10,541 nucleotides of DNA from Euryarchaeota archaeon UBA136 (lineage in GTDB: Archaea; Thermoplasmatota; Poseidoniia; MGIII; CG-Epi1): contig DAXQ01000039.1 in assembly GCA_002506485.1 (NCBI GenBank), positions 1-10,541 of the forward strand, in the 5' to 3' direction. A program made the position numbers and the translations under genes. Under the pieces are notes generated by a model. That model was not told the origin of the DNA and searched no databases. It saw only the letters and a list, made by a program, of their open reading frames with translations. Position 1 is the first letter of the stretch; each line of letters opens with the position of its first letter. This document shows, piece by piece, positions 1-6,319 of this stretch.

Positions 1-73
1 AAACCACATCCGCCAGAACCACGATAGCCATTAACAATAATGAAATTTGTGAATTCTTAGGTTCAAAAGCCAT
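1..73 (-). CDS. 5' end of a membrane or secreted protein gene, cut by window edge
   Basis: Reading the minus strand from an ATG at 73-71 gives an open frame of 24 codons to the window edge, starting MAFEPKNSQISLLLMAIVVL. A short polar N-terminus followed by an uninterrupted hydrophobic run looks like an N-terminal membrane anchor or signal peptide. A TATA-like TTAAAA lies 23-28 nt upstream of the ATG, the spacing expected of a leaderless archaeal transcript, which supports this start. It sits 40 bp downstream of the 114-806 gene on the same strand, so the two could also be co-transcribed. Too little is visible to name a family. A random open frame this short is possible; the hydrophobic pattern plus TATA spacing is what makes me list it. 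Confidence 0.5.
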   Translation of the reverse strand, partial: MAFEPKNSQISLLLMAIVVLADVV

Positions 74-95
74 TAGTGATAGATATTGTCTTCAC

Positions 96-101
96 TTTTA
101 A
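96..101 (-). promoter_or_regulatory. TATA-like box for the partial minus-strand gene
   Basis: The minus strand reads TTAAAA here, 23-28 nt upstream of the ATG at 73. That fits an archaeal TATA box driving a leaderless mRNA. This is spacing and base composition only, with no clear BRE seen. Confidence 0.35.
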
Positions 102-113
102 CAGTTGCCATTT

Positions 114-806
114 CTAACCTACTACAAAACTGTAGCGTTTGGTATTGGAATTTCCATCTTCATCTACAGCCTTGAAAGTGAAGGAATAGGCTTCTACACT
201 CAAACCATCCTCGAAGTGATAATAGTACATATTGTCTGCAACAATGCCAAACTGATTGCCAGCTTCCAATTTGGTCATCATCTCATAACTCATGAAGCCG
301 CTACCGCCTTTGCTGCCTGATATCTGAACATTATCGATTTCCCAGTTGTCTTTGACGCTGATCAACAGGACAAAAGGCGTGTCAGTTCCCAATTCCAGTG
401 TGGTATTCCATTCCCCGTCAGCTTCAGTATAAAGCTCCATCTGCTGAAACTTGGGTTTGGCAATATCATTGAATGGTGGATTAGAGAGCAGGATGAACAA
501 GCCCAGCCAGGCCATGAATGACATGAATAGTGGACCAAACCAGTTTTTCCTTTCGAATTCACTGGTGTCCGTAATGTAAGGAAGGATGAGTAGCAGGCCA
601 AAAGGAGATGCGAGCCCCAGAAACACTACCATGCCTCCCACGTCAGTCATTCTTACAATAAAGTAACATATCAATGCCACGACAATCGCGTAAAAGACGG
701 CAAAGATGGCAACTTTAGAATCTCTGACTTCTTTTGTTCTGTATTCTCCGCGGTTGAATTCAGGAAACGTAAATGTCTCCTCACGTTTACCCTTTTTCTT
801 GGCCAT
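114..806 (-). CDS. Uncharacterised membrane protein with three TM helices and a C-terminal beta-rich domain
   Basis: This is a 230-residue protein that I do not recognise. The N-terminus is very basic (MAKKKGKREE), followed by a charged stretch to about residue 30. Three hydrophobic segments follow at roughly 31-52, 57-77 and 91-108. The remaining ~120 residues are soluble, rich in aromatic and beta-prone stretches, and end in VDEDGNSNTKRYSFVVG, which resembles the last strands of an Ig-like or PKD-like sandwich. By the positive-inside rule the N-terminus should be cytoplasmic and, with three helices, the C-terminal domain outside. The ATG at 806 is supported by a TATA-like TTTATTTAA 20-28 nt upstream. 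It diverges from the M50 protease gene with only 35 bp between them, so a shared role at the membrane is possible but unproven. No catalytic motif is visible. Confidence 0.85.
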   Translation of the reverse strand: MAKKKGKREETFTFPEFNRGEYRTKEVRDSKVAIFAVFYAIVVALICYFIVRMTDVGGMVVFLGLASPFGLLLILPYITDTSEFERKNWFGPLFMSFMAWLGLFILLSNPPFNDIAKPKFQQMELYTEADGEWNTTLELGTDTPFVLLISVKDNWEIDNVQISGSKGGSGFMSYEMMTKLEAGNQFGIVADNMYYYHFEDGLSVEAYSFTFKAVDEDGNSNTKRYSFVVG

Positions 807-822
807 TGGGCGCTATCAATGG
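803..822. repeat. Inverted repeat at the start of the minus-strand gene
   Basis: CCATTG (803-808) and CAATGG (817-822) form a perfect 6-bp inverted repeat with an 8-nt spacer. The left arm contains the start codon of the minus-strand gene, and the repeat lies between that start and its TATA-like box. It could be an operator, but a 6-bp repeat may also arise by chance. Confidence 0.25.
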
Positions 823-825
823 AGG

Positions 826-834
826 TTAAATAAA
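826..834. promoter_or_regulatory. TATA-like element between divergent genes, possibly bidirectional
   Basis: TTAAATAAA on the plus strand reads TTTATTTAA on the minus strand. It lies 20-28 nt upstream of the minus-strand ATG at 806, a good leaderless distance. On the plus strand it lies 23-31 nt upstream of GTG 857, an alternative start of the M50 gene, but only 8-16 nt from GTG 842. The minus-strand use is the better supported one. Confidence 0.5.
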
Positions 835-841
835 GCCCCGT

Positions 842-2947
842 GTGGACTCCAATACAGTGACCGAAGAGGAAGAAAAAATAGAGCCCACTTGGACCGGGAT
901 GCCTATTGAGGTCCATATTCGTAGACATGCTCAATTCATACTAGTAATCCTGTTCATTCTGTATCTTGCTGTGACTACAAGTCCAGAGGGTGAATTTTGG
1001 TTGTTTTCAGGATACACACAATTCGCAATAACCTTGCTTATCTGGGTCCCAGGCGTAAGATGGGCTGAGAATGAAGGTCATTTGGAAAAATACAATCTCG
1101 ACCTTGTATGGGGGCGTTCTTTCATCATGTGGAGAACAAACGCAGGAAAGGACTTCATAGAATGGCTCGCACAGTATAAGCCATTCTGGAGAAGAGTAGG
1201 TGATGTTTGGGTCGTCACAGTTTTCTTCATCATGATCCTGATGTTCCTGTTACTGGCTTGGCAAGCGACTCTGGCCTGGCAGATCCCCAAGACCTCAGCT
1301 GTTTCACCCAAGATGATGATTGGATTGCCCGGACTTAATCCCATCATTCCACTATGGTATGGTATTCTGGCACTGGTTGTTGCGATGGTGGTCCATGAAT
1401 TCAGTCATGGGATACTGAGTCGTGTAGCTGATGTCAAGATTAAGGCTCTGGGATTGTTACTGTTTATTTTCCCAATAGGGGCATTTGTCGAACCTGATGA
1501 AGAAGAAATGAAAAGCATGGCAAGATGGGAACGGATGAGACTGTACTCTGCCGGTCCTGGCAGCAACATGGTTATTGCCATAGTCTTCTCTTTGCTTTTT
1601 TCGTGGGGAATGGTGGCTTCTCTGGAACCGTCGAATGACGGAGTCCTATCGGCCAGTGTAGTCGTTGATTATGGAGGAGAGGAGGCTGGACTTGAACCCT
1701 GGATGCTGATAACCTCAGTCAATGATCAAGAGGTGAACAATGCACAGGATTTCTCTGACATAATGAATGAGACCTATGCTGGACAAACGGTGAACATTTC
1801 GGTGTTGAACAAAGGCCAACCCGAGACCTATCAGGCAGTTCTTTCAGACAAAGGGAGTTACTACCTGAAATATTATCCCGATTATTACGAATCATGGATG
1901 TCTGGTAAAGGCTTCATGGGAATAGCAGTAGTCAATCCTGAAGTGGTGACAGACAGTCTGTCACATCCTGGCAGTAGTGGAGGTTCAATGTTACAATACA
2001 TCACCCTTCCTTTCCAGAAGCTGCAACCATTCCCTGACCATTTTACGGCCCTCTTCGAACCGACGGGAATCCCGGGGATATTGCCTGAGGGACTTTTCTG
2101 GGTATTGGCAAATTCATTCTATTGGATCTTCTGGCTCAATCTGATGGTCGGATTGACCAACGCATTACCTGCCGTCCCCCTGGATGGAGGATTCATCTTC
2201 GCTGATGGTGTTACTGGAATACTGGACCAGTTCAAAGGAGGATTGACCGAGGAACGGAAGGAGGGAATTGTCGACAATCTGGTCGGAGTCCTGGCTTTCA
2301 CTGTTATTTTCTTGGTGGTCTGGCAACTGATCGGACCGAGACTAGTTGGTATTGATCCAGTTATACTAGATGCCAACATAAATGCAGCCGAAACGCAAGG
2401 ATGGACTGGGGACGTTTTCGAATTTGATGCATCCCTGTCTGAAGGTGCATTCGTAACCTATGAATGGGACTTTGGAGACGGTAATACTGCAACCGGTGAA
2501 AGCGTGTCGCATACCTGGTCCGAAGGTGGATTGTACTTTGTGGTCCTGACTGCTAAGGATGGTGAGGATCGGCAAAGTGTGGAATTCGAACAGGTCAGTA
2601 TTAATCATAACCAATCAGGAGATGGGAGCGTTAGTGGCGGCTCGGATGATTCCATTGGTGTTACTATCAATCCTTACGTTGAGAGCGTGAACGTATACGT
2701 CAATATCACTGGTGACAGTGGATTCCCATTTGTGACGTCTGAAGTTACCGTCACCATAAGCGGACCTGCGGGAACTGAATTCTCTGAGAGTTATTCATTG
2801 AATAATGGTCAAACTCAATCAATTCAATTCAGCACTAATGAGGGGGAACTTGTTGGTGAATGGGAATTATTCTTGGAAGCTGATGATCCGGTGTCTGATT
2901 TCACTTATGACTATGATTGGTACAATTACTACCTATCCAGTGGTTGA
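842..2947 (+). CDS. M50/site-2-protease-like membrane metalloprotease with PDZ-like and PKD domains
   Basis: An intramembrane zinc protease of the S2P/M50 class; this family cuts membrane-embedded substrates, often in signalling or membrane quality control. Residue numbers are from GTG 842 (701 aa). Hydrophobic segments are near 31-47, 56-70, 122-147, 170-190, 200-216, 242-259, 418-437 and 480-498. The zinc motif HEFSH is at 185-189 inside the fourth segment. The second motif NALPAVPLDGG (440-450, ligand D448) lies after the seventh, matching the family pattern. A PDZ-like domain spans about 263-335 (GGEEAGLEP, then SVNDQEV). After the last helix comes a PKD domain (about 512-588) with the hallmark WDFGDG at 542-547, then a Gly/Ser linker and a second beta-sandwich (about 605-695). 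Three starts are possible: GTG 842 (longest, given here), GTG 857 (best distance to the TATA-like box at 826-834) and ATG 899 (AAAAAATA 19-26 nt upstream). A GGAGGT at 821-826 is 15 nt from 842, longer than usual. Substrate unknown. Confidence 0.9.
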   Translation: MDSNTVTEEEEKIEPTWTGMPIEVHIRRHAQFILVILFILYLAVTTSPEGEFWLFSGYTQFAITLLIWVPGVRWAENEGHLEKYNLDLVWGRSFIMWRTNAGKDFIEWLAQYKPFWRRVGDVWVVTVFFIMILMFLLLAWQATLAWQIPKTSAVSPKMMIGLPGLNPIIPLWYGILALVVAMVVHEFSHGILSRVADVKIKALGLLLFIFPIGAFVEPDEEEMKSMARWERMRLYSAGPGSNMVIAIVFSLLFSWGMVASLEPSNDGVLSASVVVDYGGEEAGLEPWMLITSVNDQEVNNAQDFSDIMNETYAGQTVNISVLNKGQPETYQAVLSDKGSYYLKYYPDYYESWMSGKGFMGIAVVNPEVVTDSLSHPGSSGGSMLQYITLPFQKLQPFPDHFTALFEPTGIPGILPEGLFWVLANSFYWIFWLNLMVGLTNALPAVPLDGGFIFADGVTGILDQFKGGLTEERKEGIVDNLVGVLAFTVIFLVVWQLIGPRLVGIDPVILDANINAAETQGWTGDVFEFDASLSEGAFVTYEWDFGDGNTATGESVSHTWSEGGLYFVVLTAKDGEDRQSVEFEQVSINHNQSGDGSVSGGSDDSIGVTINPYVESVNVYVNITGDSGFPFVTSEVTVTISGPAGTEFSESYSLNNGQTQSIQFSTNEGELVGEWELFLEADDPVSDFTYDYDWYNYYLSSG

Positions 2948-2971
2948 AACGAGTCTTTAATAATGCTGAAC

Positions 2972-2979
2972 ATTTTTAG
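2972..2979 (+). terminator. Oligo-T transcription stop after the M50 gene
   Basis: ATTTTTAG lies 25 nt after the protease stop codon and before the promoter of the next operon. Archaeal RNA polymerase can stop at short T runs without a hairpin. The same eight bases follow the fumarylacetoacetase gene. Five Ts is a weak signal. Confidence 0.35.
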
Positions 2980-3005
2980 GCCGTTGGATATAGGGAAACA
3001 AACCC

Positions 3006-3013
3006 TGATAAAT
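3006..3013 (+). promoter_or_regulatory. TATA-like box of the tyrosine-degradation operon
   Basis: TGATAAAT is centred about 24 nt upstream of the ATG at 3034, the spacing expected for a leaderless archaeal transcript. No other start signal or Shine-Dalgarno sequence is visible in front of that ATG. A second AT-rich stretch, TTTAATAAT (2956-2964), could serve a longer leader instead. Confidence 0.45.
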
Positions 3014-3016
3014 CAC

Positions 3017-3026
3017 GTTCCGGAAC
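3017..3026. promoter_or_regulatory. Perfect palindrome, candidate operator
   Basis: GTTCCGGAAC is a perfect 10-bp palindrome between the TATA-like box and the first ATG of the operon. A protein bound here would block transcription initiation. No regulator gene is next to it. The operator role is inference from position. Confidence 0.4.
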
Positions 3027-3033
3027 TAAATCA

Positions 3034-4122
3034 ATGACAAAAGATCCAGTGCCGCTAAAAGCCATACACCATATAGAATTCTGGGTGGGCAATGCGAAGC
3101 AGGCCGCGCACTTCTATAGAACTGCTTTTGGTTTCAATCAAATTGCATATTCTGGTCTAGAAACAGGAGATCGGGAAAAGGCCAGTTATGTTCTTGAACA
3201 GGGGAAGGTCAGGCTGATACTTTCAACACCACTCAGTGGAGACAATGGTATCTCATCACACATAAAGAAACATGGAGATGGTGTCAAGGACATAGCATTT
3301 CATGTCAATGATGCGGCTGCCTGTTACAAGGCATGTATAGAACGTGGAGCAAAGAGCGCTGCCGAACCAACAGAACTCAATGACGAGAACGGAAGCGTTA
3401 CGCATGCTGCGATTTGCACATACGGAGACACATTGCACTCGTTCATCTCACACAATGACTACAGTGGTCCTTTCCTTCCAGGATTTGTCGAGAGTAATGT
3501 AAAAGGGGATTCAGTCGGTTTGAGATTTGTCGACCACATTGTTGGGAACGTCGAACTCGGCAAGATGAATCATTGGGCTGATTTCTATGCCAAGATTATG
3601 GGATTTACACAACTGCAACATTTCAGTGATGAGGATATCTCCACTGAATATTCCGCTTTGATGTCAAAGGTAATGGAAAGTGATAATGGAAGAATCAAAT
3701 TCCCTATCAATGAACCTGCTGAAGGGAAGAAAAAATCCCAGATTGATGAATATCTGGAATTTTATGGAGGTCCAGGAGTCCAGCATATTGCTCTCCTGAC
3801 CGATGACATAATCAATGCCATCACTAAACTAAAGGCAAAGGGAGTGGAATTCCTAGAAGTTCCAGACACGTACTATGAGAATCTCACCCAGAGAGTAGGT
3901 GCTATCGATGAAGACGTTGAAGTCCTCAAAAAACTTAAGGTTCTGGTTGATAGAGATGATGAGGGATACCTGTTACAACTGTTTACCAAGCCAGTAGAAG
4001 ACAGGCCTACCCTATTCTATGAAGTTATTCAGAGAAAAGGTTCTAAGGGATTCGGAATTGGAAATTTCAAGGCTCTCTTTGAAGCCATAGAGAGACACCA
4101 AGCTGAAAGGGGAAATTTGTAA
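3034..4122 (+). CDS. hpd: 4-Hydroxyphenylpyruvate dioxygenase
   Basis: Converts 4-hydroxyphenylpyruvate and O2 to homogentisate and CO2, using Fe(II), in the cytoplasm: the second step of tyrosine breakdown after transamination. The protein is 362 residues, a normal bacterial-type length, with two vicinal-oxygen-chelate halves (about 9-145 and 163-345). The N-terminal half opens with IHHIEFWVGNAKQAAHFY. The iron ligands of the C-terminal half are all visible: H168 in RFVDHIVGNV, H251 in GPGVQHIAL and E330 in LFYEVIQR. The substrate-site segment KFPINEPA (222-229) and the C-terminal lid GFGIGNFKALFEAIE (339-353), ending ERGNL, are typical of true HPPD, which argues against hydroxymandelate synthase. 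ATG 3034 gives the expected N-terminus and has a TATA-like box at the right distance. Its stop overlaps the next start by one base (TAATG), so it is the first gene of an operon. No aromatic aminotransferase gene is in the window. Confidence 0.95.
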   Translation: MTKDPVPLKAIHHIEFWVGNAKQAAHFYRTAFGFNQIAYSGLETGDREKASYVLEQGKVRLILSTPLSGDNGISSHIKKHGDGVKDIAFHVNDAAACYKACIERGAKSAAEPTELNDENGSVTHAAICTYGDTLHSFISHNDYSGPFLPGFVESNVKGDSVGLRFVDHIVGNVELGKMNHWADFYAKIMGFTQLQHFSDEDISTEYSALMSKVMESDNGRIKFPINEPAEGKKKSQIDEYLEFYGGPGVQHIALLTDDIINAITKLKAKGVEFLEVPDTYYENLTQRVGAIDEDVEVLKKLKVLVDRDDEGYLLQLFTKPVEDRPTLFYEVIQRKGSKGFGIGNFKALFEAIERHQAERGNL

Positions 4123-5306
4123 TGCACAGATACCATAAATTAGGAAAGTTGCCCAAGAAAAGACATATTGTATTCAGAGATAAGAATGGCAGGATTTACC
4201 ACGAAGAATTGAAAGGAAACAAGGGATTTGTTGGGCCTTCATCCCTTCTTTATCACGTACATCCACCTACCGAAGTAATATCGACGAAGCAAATCGGTAC
4301 CTTCAATGTTGTAGAGGAAGATGATCGAAGCCTACGGATGAGACATTTCTACACTGACAGAGCAAAAAAAGGTGGAAGTATCATTATGGATCGTGTTCCG
4401 TTCCTATTCAATGATGATGCTATCCTCATGATGTGTTATCCTGATAAGAGTGAGGATTATTATTATAGAAACACTCAAGGCGATGAAATAGTGTACGTCA
4501 GCAAAGGTAGCGGTACTTTAGAAACTGCATTCGGCAATATGAAATATTCCCAAGGTGATTACTTAGTGATTCCAAGAGGAATTCTGCATCGTTATGAAAT
4601 GAGCAAGGAGGAACATTCATTACTCATTGTTGAAACGCCAAGCGAAGTCCGAACGCCAAGCAGATATCGGAACGAATATGGACAAATTATAGAGAGAAGT
4701 CCTTATTCGGAAAGAGACTTCAGAGGTCCTGAAGAATTGGTTACGCATGATGAGAAAGGTAAATTCAAAATTGTGGTCAAACAAAGAAATATGTTCACGG
4801 AAGTTACCCTTGGGCATCACCCTTGTGACGTTATTGGGTGGGATGGATACTACTATCCATATGCCTTCAGCATCCATGACTTTGAACCAATAGTTGGCAG
4901 AATTCACGAACCGCCACCAGTTCATCAAACATTCTCGGCTGATAGATTTGTGGTTTGTTCATTCTGTCCACGACCTTTTGACTTTGATAAAGAAGCAATA
5001 CCTGCTCCTTACAATCACGCAAATATAATGTCTGACGAGGTCATTTACTACGATTCAAAGGAATTTATGTCTCGCAAAGGAATTGAATATGGATCCATGA
5101 CTCTACATCCGGACGGGCTTACACACGGCCCACATCCTGGAAAGTATGAGGATTCAATTGGGGCAAAGTGGACCGATGAACTGGCTGTTATGGTTGATAC
5201 CTTTTATCCTCTAAAAGTTGCTAAGAACGCACTGGTCACTGAAGACTCTGATTACGGTAAATCTTGGTTGGATGGCGAAGGATACAAAGAGGCACTAGGC
5301 GAATAA
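4122..5306 (+). CDS. hmgA: Homogentisate 1,2-dioxygenase, short form
   Basis: Opens the aromatic ring of homogentisate with O2 to give maleylacetoacetate, using Fe(II) in a cupin-type fold. The product has 394 residues, about 50 shorter than the human or Pseudomonas enzyme. The start MHRYHKLGKLPKKRH, the block GDEIVYVSKGSGTLET (120-135) and QGDYLVIPRGILHRYE (144-159) fit the N-terminal cupin half. In the C-terminal half, PYNHANIMSDEV (296-307) corresponds to the human PYYHRNCMSE segment and LTHGPHPGKYE (333-343) to the human PHGPD segment. Candidate iron ligands are therefore H299, E306 (or D305) and H335; H268 in PVHQTF may match the catalytic histidine. Counting from H299, the exact position of the human glutamate holds D305, with E306 one residue later. 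The ATG overlaps the HPPD stop by one base, with a purine-rich AAGGGGAA about 8 nt before it, so translation is probably coupled. Order and neighbours strongly support the assignment; direct substrate proof is lacking. Confidence 0.88.
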   Translation: MHRYHKLGKLPKKRHIVFRDKNGRIYHEELKGNKGFVGPSSLLYHVHPPTEVISTKQIGTFNVVEEDDRSLRMRHFYTDRAKKGGSIIMDRVPFLFNDDAILMMCYPDKSEDYYYRNTQGDEIVYVSKGSGTLETAFGNMKYSQGDYLVIPRGILHRYEMSKEEHSLLIVETPSEVRTPSRYRNEYGQIIERSPYSERDFRGPEELVTHDEKGKFKIVVKQRNMFTEVTLGHHPCDVIGWDGYYYPYAFSIHDFEPIVGRIHEPPPVHQTFSADRFVVCSFCPRPFDFDKEAIPAPYNHANIMSDEVIYYDSKEFMSRKGIEYGSMTLHPDGLTHGPHPGKYEDSIGAKWTDELAVMVDTFYPLKVAKNALVTEDSDYGKSWLDGEGYKEALGE

Positions 5307-5311
5307 CTTTG

Positions 5312-6319
5312 ATGAAAGAAAGTCTCAGAACTTTCATGCATGGTCTGATTGACTATGCCGGACTATTTCCTCCGGCAAACTTACCGTTAAATGAAGCAAT
5401 TGATGATTATATTAAACACCTTAACGGAGAAAATTCATGGATGCTGGGAAGATTCATTATACCTGTCTCTAAACTGAACGAATTAGACCAATTCGTATCC
5501 CTTTTTGATGAAATCGGACCCCTTGAACTGGCTGTTCTGGGTAGTGGAGGAGATTCTAACGATGAGTATTTAAGTAAAATCAGTAATGATATGGTCAAAA
5601 TAAGTGATTATCGAAATAGACATTCAGGAAAGGTCAGAATTGAAGTCTATGAATGCAAACTGCCTTCGAATTCACCATCCAAGAAGACAATGAAAAAGGC
5701 AACAGACTTGTTAAACCAGAATAAACTCTCACATTATCATGAATTCCCTGAATTACCGGATGTTGGAATCAATTATTCCACCGATGAGGATGAAAGTTCA
5801 TGGGATGAGGAAATACTCCCTGTTGTTTCTATGATCGCAGAATTGAAGGGGGCAGGAATCAAACTCAGGTGTGGTGGAATTGTTAAAGAAGCGTTTCCGA
5901 GTGTGGAACAAATAGCTGCAATGATTCAGACCTGTGCACTGATAGACATACCAATGAAGTGTACTGCTGGATTGCATCACCCAATTCGCCACTTTGCTGA
6001 GGAATATGATGCTTACATGCATGGTTTCATCAATGCATTTGGTGCCGGGATTTTTACTTCAAACTTCCCGAACCCGGAGAATTCTCAGGAAAGGTTCCGG
6101 ATGTTCATTCTGCTATCACATCTGATAGGTGAACAGGTAGCTGACAATTTTGATTTTGGAGATAAGGGGATGATCTGGAAAATGGGGGATGATCGAGACT
6201 CTATATTCGAATTTGATAATGACAGTATCAGGAATTGTCGTGGAAAGAACATGATATCATATGGCAGTTGCTCTTTTCAAGAGCCCATAGATGACTTGAA
6301 ACAGCTGGGATGGATGTAA
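5312..6319 (+). CDS. Uncharacterised protein inside the homogentisate operon; candidate for the missing isomerase step
   Basis: I cannot assign a function to this 335-residue protein. It has no signal peptide and no membrane helix, so it should be cytoplasmic. It looks like an enzyme. There are motif-like blocks at both ends (DYAGLFPP at 14-21 and SYGSCSFQEPIDDL at 316-329) and in the middle (WMLGRFIIP at 43-51, IKLRCGGIVKEAFPS at 183-197 and PMKCTAGLHHPIRH at 214-227). Short beta-strand-like runs alternate with helices throughout (45-51, 71-77, 108-115, 182-188, 213-219, 241-248), suggesting a TIM-barrel-like fold. K184, R186, K216, H222, H223 and R226 are plausible active-site residues. ATG 5312, 5 nt after the hmgA stop, is preferred: the longer frame from ATG 5264 would add 16 residues read out of frame through the end of hmgA. 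It lies between hmgA and the fumarylacetoacetase gene, exactly where maleylacetoacetate isomerase would belong. It does not resemble the GST-type isomerase. The isomerase role is inference from context only. Confidence 0.9.
   Translation: MKESLRTFMHGLIDYAGLFPPANLPLNEAIDDYIKHLNGENSWMLGRFIIPVSKLNELDQFVSLFDEIGPLELAVLGSGGDSNDEYLSKISNDMVKISDYRNRHSGKVRIEVYECKLPSNSPSKKTMKKATDLLNQNKLSHYHEFPELPDVGINYSTDEDESSWDEEILPVVSMIAELKGAGIKLRCGGIVKEAFPSVEQIAAMIQTCALIDIPMKCTAGLHHPIRHFAEEYDAYMHGFINAFGAGIFTSNFPNPENSQERFRMFILLSHLIGEQVADNFDFGDKGMIWKMGDDRDSIFEFDNDSIRNCRGKNMISYGSCSFQEPIDDLKQLGWM

Noticed and set aside
75..96. AGTGA...TCACT inverted repeat before the partial minus-strand gene
   Set aside because: Only 5 bp with a 12-nt spacer, which is expected by chance.
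3..101. Plus-strand open frame without start, ending in TAA at 99-101, as the tail of an upstream gene
   Set aside because: The translation (TTSARTTIAINNNEICEF...) has no domain-like pattern, and the opposite strand offers a better gene start with a hydrophobic N-terminus and TATA box.
105..320. Plus-strand 71-codon frame
   Set aside because: It is antisense to the well-supported minus-strand membrane protein and has no promoter or recognisable content.
3034..4122. Hydroxymandelate synthase instead of HPPD
   Set aside because: The C-terminal lid (GFGIGNFKALFEAIE) and the immediate hmgA/fahA neighbours point to homogentisate formation.
5264..5311. Upstream ATG extending the unknown operon protein by 16 residues
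   Set aside because: The extra residues (MVGWRRIQRGTRRITL) are the end of hmgA read in another frame; ATG 5312 directly follows the hmgA stop and starts a normal-looking protein.
5312..6319. The unknown protein as a glutathione S-transferase zeta-class isomerase
   Set aside because: There is no thioredoxin-like N-terminus or SSCSxR-type motif, and the length (335) is far above the about 210 residues of that family.
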